Assembly: GCF_030433895.1 (NCBI RefSeq)
Contig: NZ_JARUXE010000011.1
Coordinates: forward strand, 1 to 64,000
DNA from: Arthrobacter sp. PsM3
GTDB lineage: Bacteria > Actinomycetota > Actinomycetes > Actinomycetales > Micrococcaceae
Direction of reading: 5' to 3'
Length of the DNA: 64,000 nucleotides
Numbering within the stretch: position 1 is the first letter of the stretch; each line of letters starts with the position of its first letter. The translations under genes and the position numbers were made by a program. Of the stretch, positions 58,593-64,000 are shown one piece after another. The notes beneath the pieces are model-generated. The model did not search any database. It was given only the letters and a program-made list of their open reading frames with translations, and was not told where the DNA came from.

Positions 58593-58750
58593 ATGAACTT
58601 TGCAACCACGGCGATTCCACTGAGCGCCCCCAAGGCCATCCGCGACCACCACTTAAGTGGCACTGGATTCGTCATCCAGATGAACGGTCAGACATACGTA
58701 GCGACGACTGCCCACCTTGCCACTGGCACAGAGTCCATAACCGATGACTC
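58593..58750 (+). pseudogene. Truncated trypsin-like serine protease N-terminus
   Basis: MNFATTAIPLSAPKAIRDHH then LSGTGFVIQMNGQTYVATTA and HLATG, the first beta strands and catalytic-His region (TAxH) of a trypsin/DegP-like fold. The frame then runs into antisense RES-gene sequence near 58750. A promoter-proximal fragment left by recombination. Confidence 0.55.
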
Positions 58751-59305
58751 GTCACCGTGGCGGGAGGCACATGTGACGCCATCGAAGTCTGTCATCTCGT
58801 AGAGCCAGGCCGCGACGGCCTGGGTCAGGCGCCGGGGACGGGCGTCCTTCAGTGCGGCGGCGTCAAAGTCAGCCAGGCCCAGGCTCAGGGCCAGGCCGAC
58901 GAAGTGCGGGTACAGGGCCGCGATGCTGCCCGAGGCGGTCACGGCACAGTACCGCCCGGACAGCTGCGCCGACGCGGCAGTGCGCACATCAAGCCACTCC
59001 CTGGGGACCTGCCCAGGGGCGATGGTGGGATGCAGGACCTTGTCCTCGTCGTCCTCGACGATCTCGTCCAGCTCCATGCTTAGCCGTGCGTCCTTGCGGA
59101 AATGGGCCAGAACCTCCAAGAGACACGCCAGCAGGGAGGACCCGGCGTAGATGGTGCGGAAGTTGCCGTGGAGGTCATCCCACCGTCCCGGGAACCGGCC
59201 GTCGGTGGCCCACTCCCAGCCGCTCCAGGCCCACGGTTCCGGGCGGAAGCCGACACGCCAGACTTTACCGGCGGCCTCGGCCGCGGTCAGTTGTGCAGAA
59301 ACCAC
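58688..59305 (-). CDS. RES-domain toxin, C-terminus altered
   Basis: 205 aa. RES core: VWRVGFRPE, GRWDDLHGNFRTIYAGSSLL with LACLLEVLAHFRKDARL and GVTCASRHGDE. RES toxins degrade NAD+. After SRHGDE the usual ending is replaced by SSVMDSVPVARWAVVATYV, which is the antisense of the protease fragment. The toxin may be weakened or dead. Downstream of and coupled to its antitoxin (3-bp gap). Confidence 0.82.
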   Translation of the reverse strand: MVSAQLTAAEAAGKVWRVGFRPEPWAWSGWEWATDGRFPGRWDDLHGNFRTIYAGSSLLACLLEVLAHFRKDARLSMELDEIVEDDEDKVLHPTIAPGQVPREWLDVRTAASAQLSGRYCAVTASGSIAALYPHFVGLALSLGLADFDAAALKDARPRRLTQAVAAWLYEMTDFDGVTCASRHGDESSVMDSVPVARWAVVATYV

Positions 59306-59308
59306 CGG

Positions 59309-59701
59309 TCAGCCTGCGGCCGCGAACGCCCGTGCTGCGGCCAGAACCTGCGGGCCGGCGGCGTCCAGCTGGCCTTCGCGGAGCAGGCGCGCCGGCGGGA
59401 CATCGTCCAACTGCGGGTTCATGCCCTGGAACCAGGCCTGCACCACGGCCCGGGAATCACGCTCCGCGAGCAGGGCGGCCACGTGGTAGGCGGTGCGGAG
59501 ACGGTGCATCACGTCGGCGGAGGGTTTCCGTTCCCCGTCGGCCCATTGCCGGACGGCCCGGGTTTCCTTCACGGATCCGATGTAGGCGACGAGTTTCGCT
59601 CCGAGCAGGTCCCTCAGATCCCGGACCAGCACGTCATCGGGCAGCCGGATGGAATCCTGGTGCGCCTTCAACCCGCCACGGGCGCCTGTCACTGCAGTCA
59701 T
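59309..59701 (-). CDS. Xre/MbcA/ParS-type antitoxin
   Basis: 130 aa. N-terminal Xre-like HTH (VKETRAVRQWADGERKPSAD) and C-terminal toxin-binding domain (AVVQAWFQGMNPQLDDVPPA, RLLREGQLDAAGPQVLAAAR). Classic partner of RES toxins; represses its operon and blocks the active site. Confidence 0.85.
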   Translation of the reverse strand: MTAVTGARGGLKAHQDSIRLPDDVLVRDLRDLLGAKLVAYIGSVKETRAVRQWADGERKPSADVMHRLRTAYHVAALLAERDSRAVVQAWFQGMNPQLDDVPPARLLREGQLDAAGPQVLAAARAFAAAG

Positions 59702-59981
59702 GGTTCATATTCCCACGAAAACACAGGTCGGATCAATACCCAGATCCCACCCTGAATCACACCCAATAAAGCCGATATCGATGATTTCGTCAAGCTGTCC
59801 ATGCTCGGTCGGCGGCAATGCATTCGGGACCTTTATCTGACCTCAAGTCAGTTCGCCTAGAAGTTCAGTTACTGGCGCTGGCCCAACTGCATCTCTAAGT
59901 CGAGTTCCTTTGGCTTCACGTTCCGTGTGGCCCGGCGGAGCAATAGCGCTGGGCGGGCCCAGCCGCTGAGGGCTGCAGGTT
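59702..59981. other. Intergenic stretch before AAA gene end
   Basis: Contains the presumed promoter of the RES/Xre pair at its left side. No ORF of credible composition; nothing else supportable. Confidence 0.4.
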
Positions 59982-61088
59982 CTACTGCGGATTCTTTCGC
60001 AGGTACTGGCCCAGGCCGGGTATGGCGAATGCGACTTTGCCGTGGCCGGTGGACTCGATGAGTCCTGCCGCCAACAGGCGGGTGCGGTACTTGGCGACGA
60101 GGGTCGGTCGCGATCCGGTCCGCTGGACGATGTCGCCGATGGTTGAGGGGCCCTCGTCCACTGCCATGGCGTGCAAGAACTCCAGGTCTTTCCCGGACGC
60201 CGTGGCGAGAGCGGCTTCAATCACCACACGTTCGTTGCGGCGTATCGCTGCTGCTATTGCCCGGTCGACCGTGCCGGATGAGAGGGAACCGTCATGGTTT
60301 TCCGCTTCCCTCCACAGGAAGTAGCCGACCAGCTGAATCAGGAAGGGGTACCCGCCGGTGGCGACGGCTGCCCGGTGTATCAGCTCCGGCGCGATGGTGA
60401 TCCCGGCGGTGCCGAAGGTTTCCGTGAAGGATCTTTCGACATCGCGTATCGCGGCGGCGTGCAGGTCTGTCTTGTCAGCCCGGCGAAGGAATGTCGCGAC
60501 GCCCTCGTTCAGGAGGTCCGATACCGCGGAGGGAAGCCCGGCGAAGATCAGGGCGATCGGCAGCCGGTCCTGAATGAAATGTTGGACGTTCGCGGCCAAC
60601 TGGGACAGTTCTGCCCGGTCGGCGGCATGGATCTCATCCACGGTGATCAGGAGCCCAGTTTTCCGATCATCCAAAAGCCTGAGGAGGTTCTCCCCAAGCT
60701 CGCGCCAATCGACTTGTCGTTCTGGCGAAAGTTGGGAAGTGACGCCAAAGCCTGCAACGGTAACCCCCGTGACGCGTCGTCGGGGGTCGGGCCCGTCACC
60801 GAGCTCTTCGGCCAGCCGCCGCATCTTCTCACCGATCCGGCCCATAAAGGCTCCGGTGGCGGTCTCGGAAACGACCGCCCACCCGTGTTCCCTGGCCAGA
60901 TCATGGGCGGCACCCAGCATGACAGTCTTGCCGATCCCGCGCGCGCCGGTGAAGATGGACAGCAGGCCGGGGGCGCCGGAGCCCAGTTGAAGGCCGTACT
61001 CGAACTCGTCAAGCAGTCCCGCCCGGCCTATGACCTCAGGCGGGGTAGCGCCGGCAGTTGGGCGGAACGGATTTTCCACGGAAATCAT
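59982..61088 (-). CDS. AAA ATPase with C-terminal winged helix (ORC/Cdc6-like class)
   Basis: 368 aa. Walker A GARGIGKTVML, Walker B LLITVDEIHAAD, sensor region IALIFAGLPSAVSDLL and a lid ending in ATGGYPFLIQLVGYFLW. The C-terminal part (TIGDIVQRTGSRPTLVAKYR) is a winged helix. Such proteins occur as orphan ATPases on mobile DNA; a role in replication or regulation is open. Repeats upstream suggest self-binding. Confidence 0.8.
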   Translation of the reverse strand: MISVENPFRPTAGATPPEVIGRAGLLDEFEYGLQLGSGAPGLLSIFTGARGIGKTVMLGAAHDLAREHGWAVVSETATGAFMGRIGEKMRRLAEELGDGPDPRRRVTGVTVAGFGVTSQLSPERQVDWRELGENLLRLLDDRKTGLLITVDEIHAADRAELSQLAANVQHFIQDRLPIALIFAGLPSAVSDLLNEGVATFLRRADKTDLHAAAIRDVERSFTETFGTAGITIAPELIHRAAVATGGYPFLIQLVGYFLWREAENHDGSLSSGTVDRAIAAAIRRNERVVIEAALATASGKDLEFLHAMAVDEGPSTIGDIVQRTGSRPTLVAKYRTRLLAAGLIESTGHGKVAFAIPGLGQYLRKNPQ

Positions 61089-61103
61089 GAAGCCAGCCTA
61101 ACA

Positions 61104-61156
61104 GGTGAATTTGGGTGAATTTGGTGAATTTAGACCGATAGGTGAATTTGGTGAAC
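61104..61156. repeat. GGTGAATTT repeats upstream of AAA gene
   Basis: Copies at 61104, 61114, 61123, 61141 and a variant GGTGAACTG at 61150, spaced about 9-10 bp except for one 18-bp step. The AT-rich block stands out in GC-rich surroundings. Could be a protein-binding array or iterons. Confidence 0.7.
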
Positions 61157-61471
61157 TGTGGTCCTTCATCCCGTGACGTTCGGATCGCGTGGATACGCTG
61201 CAGGAATGGCCGGCCGCACGTGAGATCGTCCCGGGACCAGCCTGACGAACGCGCAGTAGCTGCCCCTCCCTGGGAAGTCAGCTCGCACAGGCCCGGCGTT
61301 TCCCCCTTTCACGCGTGGCCCCGCGAAGAGCAAAGGACGGTCATTATTTGCCCGGACACGTCCGCGCAGCCCCTGCACCACAGGGACCGTGAAACGTGAC
61401 AAGGAACCGGACACAGTCCGCCGCCTGAACGCCTGAGATGGGAAGAGATTGAACGAGAAAGGCACCACATC
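61157..61471. other. Stretch without a supportable gene
   Basis: ORFs are present but are Arg/Pro-rich and lack ribosome sites. May hold the promoter of the 73-aa gene at 61472. Confidence 0.4.
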
Positions 61472-61693
61472 GTGACCGGACGCGACGCCACGGGTGACTG
61501 TCCCGGACGAATGCCACCTGAGGTCGAAGCCTTGATCCTGGAGGCGGTGGAATTGATCCAGGAACTCGACGACACTGGCCTGCACGAGATGACACCGCTG
61601 TTCTATCAACACGGATATGAGCAATTAAGGATCTCGCTCGGGGATCTGCTCACAGTCCTCGGCCACGACCCCGACCTGACACCGCAGGAGTAG
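61472..61693 (+). CDS. Small acidic hypothetical protein (73 aa)
   Basis: GTG start with GAAAGG upstream. PPEVEALILEAVELIQELDD and YEQLRISLGDLLTVLGHDPD form two helices. Unknown family. Confidence 0.5.
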   Translation: MTGRDATGDCPGRMPPEVEALILEAVELIQELDDTGLHEMTPLFYQHGYEQLRISLGDLLTVLGHDPDLTPQE

Positions 61694-61910
61694 GTCTCCG
61701 GGTTTGTCGCTGGTGACAAGACTCAGGGTCATCACCATTCGTCCGGCTGCTGGCCATCAAGGCTGCGAACGACGATTCCACCTCAGGGAATGCCCAACGA
61801 CAGAAAAGTCATATCAAGGCGGTGTCCCGACCCGCGGCAGGGGAACAGCGGAGCAATGGTGTAGGTTGCATTTCCGTCAGATAAGAACGTTAGAGAAGAG
61901 AAACACGGCA

Positions 61911-62213
61911 GTGGCAACCGATTACGACGAAGTACGTTCCGACGTCAAGGAATCACAGGACCGATCCCTGGAGGCGCTGCAATCCGCCAACGCCCCGGAT
62001 GCCAGAAGCGTCGTCCGCGATCTGGACGAGGCCGATGCGCTGGATGACGCGATGACCCCCGGTGGAGAGTTCGTCGCCGAGGAACTGACCGTTCAGGTGA
62101 TTCCCCAGGCCGAGGATGAGTTCACCTGCTACTCCTGCTTCCTGGTCAGGCACCGTTCCCAGCTCGCACGCGAAAAGAACGGCCACTCGTACTGCATCGA
62201 ATGTGAAGGCTAG
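61911..62213 (+). CDS. DUF4193 family protein
   Basis: 100 aa, GTG start. MATDYDEVRSDVKESQDRSL, an acidic centre and a zinc-ribbon-like end FTCYSCFLVRHRSQLA ... YCIEC (two CxxC). The family is actinobacteria-specific and of unknown function, which supports the host assignment. Confidence 0.88.
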   Translation: MATDYDEVRSDVKESQDRSLEALQSANAPDARSVVRDLDEADALDDAMTPGGEFVAEELTVQVIPQAEDEFTCYSCFLVRHRSQLAREKNGHSYCIECEG

Positions 62214-62305
62214 CTAGCGCGCCGTGCCTCCTGCTGCCCGGATCTACAGCAACCACGTCAGCATGAATTAGGCGGACTGACAGTCCTGGGGAGCGGGGCA
62301 TTGGG

Positions 62306-63019
62306 TCAGCGGGCGTAAGGGGTCACTTGGCCGTCTTCGTTGAAAGGTTCGAACCAGTATTCCAGTGCCATGGGTGCCAGGCGGAGCTGTCGGGCCAATC
62401 CTTCATCGTGCTGGAATCCGTCGAGACTCCGGTCGTAAAGCATGTCGCTGTCGGTGTCTTCAAGGAGCCGGTCGGTAAGAGTGCTCCGCCAGTGCGGGTC
62501 AAGGTCCAGATCGTAGGTGTCTTCGGTGATCTCAATCTGGTCCAGGAGGCACCGGACGGCGAGCTCCTGGGCCGCGCAACTGGGAGAGGTCCAGCCGCTG
62601 GTGAGTTTCAGGGTCATGTCAGCGGCCACCACCAGGAATCGCTGGGCGAAGAGTCCGTTGTATTTTTCTGCGTACTGCGGTGGCAGGCCCGAGAGAATCC
62701 AGGTGTCGTCGATGTCTTCGTGCGTGACCGACCTTTTTTCATGCAGCGTGTGGACGTCCTCGAACAACTGATCGATGAGAACTACGGAGGCGTGCCAGAT
62801 GGCCCCGGCCAGAAGGCGTGCCCGGCTCAAACTCCGCCGGCGGTCCTCTGCCGAAATCCCAGCCATCCATTCCATCGTTTCGGAGTCGACGCTGCCCAGG
62901 TCCTCGTCGGAGAAATCCCGGGGATCCGGAACGTAGCCGAGGTCCTCCAGGCTCAGGCCTTGCAGGCGATCGGCGTCAGCGTCCAGCTCAGCAAGAATCA
63001 GCTCTTGTTCCCTGTCCAT
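62306..63019 (-). CDS. Hypothetical protein (237 aa)
   Basis: Starts MDREQELILAELDADADRLQ. Acidic, helical, soluble; SLSRARLLAGAIWHASVVLI and VAADMTLKLTSGWTSPSCAA are the most conserved-looking parts. No known motif. The ATG at 63019 was chosen because residues upstream are Arg-rich shadow. Confidence 0.6.
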   Translation of the reverse strand: MDREQELILAELDADADRLQGLSLEDLGYVPDPRDFSDEDLGSVDSETMEWMAGISAEDRRRSLSRARLLAGAIWHASVVLIDQLFEDVHTLHEKRSVTHEDIDDTWILSGLPPQYAEKYNGLFAQRFLVVAADMTLKLTSGWTSPSCAAQELAVRCLLDQIEITEDTYDLDLDPHWRSTLTDRLLEDTDSDMLYDRSLDGFQHDEGLARQLRLAPMALEYWFEPFNEDGQVTPYAR

Positions 63020-63346
63020 GCAGCAGATGCTATCGCGACTGCCATGCACGGCTCGCCTCAAGAGGATCCGCCGGCGCCGGTTGGTGGGCGGGCCGTTTTG
63101 GGCAAACGGCAAGGCTCGCACGGGGCGTCAACACGTAGCGGCTTTTGCCGGACCAACTGCCATCGAGGACCGGCTTCGCAGACAGTGGGCGCCGGTAGAC
63201 GCAAACGCCACGAACCATCCAGCTTCTCAGCCAGCGTTGCGCAGGCTGCGCAGGCTGCGCAGGCTGCGCAGGCTGCGCTGGCGGCTACAGGGGCCCCGGG
63301 GCTTGCTTATTTCTGGGAAACGCGTGTGGTTTGAGACGATGGCGCC
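63020..63346. other. Intergenic stretch with a minisatellite
   Basis: No credible gene. It contains the tandem 9-bp repeat at 63239 and probably the promoters of both flanking divergent genes. Confidence 0.4.
63239..63282. repeat. 9-bp tandem repeat GCGCAGGCT
   Basis: Four perfect copies from 63239 to 63274 followed by a partial GCGCTGGC. About 70 bp before the start of the next gene; may vary in copy number. Confidence 0.75.
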
Positions 63347-64000
63347 ATGAAACAGGACGATGGCAAGAACCCGAATGGACTGGAGTCAGTCCTGGAGCTG
63401 CGGGTGCTTCTTGTAGACAGTCATCCGGAGATCTGGCGTCAGCTGGAGGTCCGAGGCTCAACATCGCTGGATCAGGTACACGCGGTCCTGCAGGTGGCCT
63501 TTGGCTGGGAGGATGCCCATCTGCACCGCTTTACCGACAGCGATCCCTTCGCGCCACTGCGGCCGATTGATGGGGAGCTACCTGAAGCATTGCAGTGGCT
63601 CCCGACGCAGTGGTGCGAGGAACCGGGGGACAGGGCTGAGGAGGATTGCTCGTTGGATCAACTTTTGGCGAGCGGATTGGGGACAGCGTTCTATGAGTAC
63701 GATTTCGGCGACAGCTGGCTCCACCGGATCGAACTGATTTCCAGCCGGCCAGCGACGAAGAATTCCCCGTCGGCGCTTCTGCTCGGCGGTGCCCGGCGAG
63801 GCCCGCTTGAAGACTCCGGAGGCATGCCCGGGTTCGAGGAGATTCTGGACGCCCTGGCCGACCCTGCCCATGCTGAACACGTTGAACAATCGGCGTGGGT
63901 CACCGAGATTACCGGCGCCCAAGAGCCCTTTGATCCCGGCTTCCTGGACCTCGAGGCCGTAAACGAGGAGCTTATTCTGGTCCTGCAAAGCCGACCTGGC
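63347..64000 (+). CDS. Plasmid pRiA4b ORF-3-like protein, 3' end outside window
   Basis: 218 codons visible with no stop. Features of the family: LLVDSHPEIWRQLEVRGSTS, LHAVLQ-type helix VHAVLQVAFGWEDAHLHRF, YEYDFGDSWLHRIELIS and a LGGARRGPLEDSGGMPGFEE block (the GxRxxPPEDxGG motif). Common on actinobacterial mobile DNA; biochemical role unclear. Confidence 0.85.
   Translation, partial: MKQDDGKNPNGLESVLELRVLLVDSHPEIWRQLEVRGSTSLDQVHAVLQVAFGWEDAHLHRFTDSDPFAPLRPIDGELPEALQWLPTQWCEEPGDRAEEDCSLDQLLASGLGTAFYEYDFGDSWLHRIELISSRPATKNSPSALLLGGARRGPLEDSGGMPGFEEILDALADPAHAEHVEQSAWVTEITGAQEPFDPGFLDLEAVNEELILVLQSRPG

Noticed and set aside
61104..61156. CRISPR array
   Set aside because: Repeat unit is only 9 bp with no unique spacers; no cas genes in the window.
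1..64000. tRNA or rRNA genes
   Set aside because: No cloverleaf-like conserved blocks or rRNA signatures were recognised by eye; a covariance search would settle it.

Overview
The window is high-GC actinobacterial DNA that reads like a plasmid or large mobile/accessory region of an Arthrobacter-type member of the Micrococcaceae. That placement is an inference from codon style, leaderless promoters, DUF4193, RES/Xre and CopC-type families. I recognised no chromosomal housekeeping block and no rRNA or tRNA. Transfer genes, metal and fluoride resistance and IS remnants dominate.

Region 1 (1-25.4 kb) is an envelope/membrane-stress block. It holds a class A PBP (cut by the window edge), two Lgt paralogues, two DedA proteins, an ABC-2 exporter with a secreted partner, a membrane esterase, PAP2 and MprF-like proteins, a phosphoesterase lipoprotein, a deacetylase lipoprotein and a B-lectin protein. 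A histidine kinase and an OmpR-type regulator lie tail to tail in the middle. Seven promoters between 5.0 and 20.8 kb share the same 33-bp layout: CTCAG, 6 nt, CTCAG-like, exactly 11 nt, then a -10 with A at position 2 and T at position 6. Each is oriented towards its gene, including the regulator itself. I read this as a previously unlabelled two-component regulon with PmrA/QseB-like box geometry.

Region 2 (25.4-37.1 kb) is a transition-metal block made of two divergent halves, each ending in the same pair, a membrane protein and CopC. The left half has a CmtR-like repressor, two cation efflux proteins, a DsbA-like protein and a thioredoxin-fold protein. The right half has hisD, a HesB/IscA-like protein, a Zn-type ArsR with a CDF pump, and an MFS pump with an NmtR-like repressor.

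Region 3 (37.1-50.1 kb) is a mobilisable module. It has a serine resolvase, a DarB-like methyltransferase-helicase with a second ORF nested in its 5' end, excisionase-like HTH proteins around a SUFU immunity-type protein, a candidate oriT, MobC, a MOBP-like relaxase and an accessory protein.

Region 4 (50.1-58.5 kb) has a SulP/MerR divergent pair, an IS21 istB remnant and a fluoride island: MFS, two CrcB channels, a UspA, enolase and phosphoglycerate mutase in one operon behind a fluoride riboswitch. A second, similar riboswitch precedes an unrecognised Cys-rich gene.

Region 5 (58.5-64 kb) contains a truncated serine-protease fragment fused to a truncated RES toxin, its Xre antitoxin, an AAA ATPase preceded by GGTGAATTT repeats, DUF4193, hypothetical proteins and a partial pRiA4b ORF-3-like gene.
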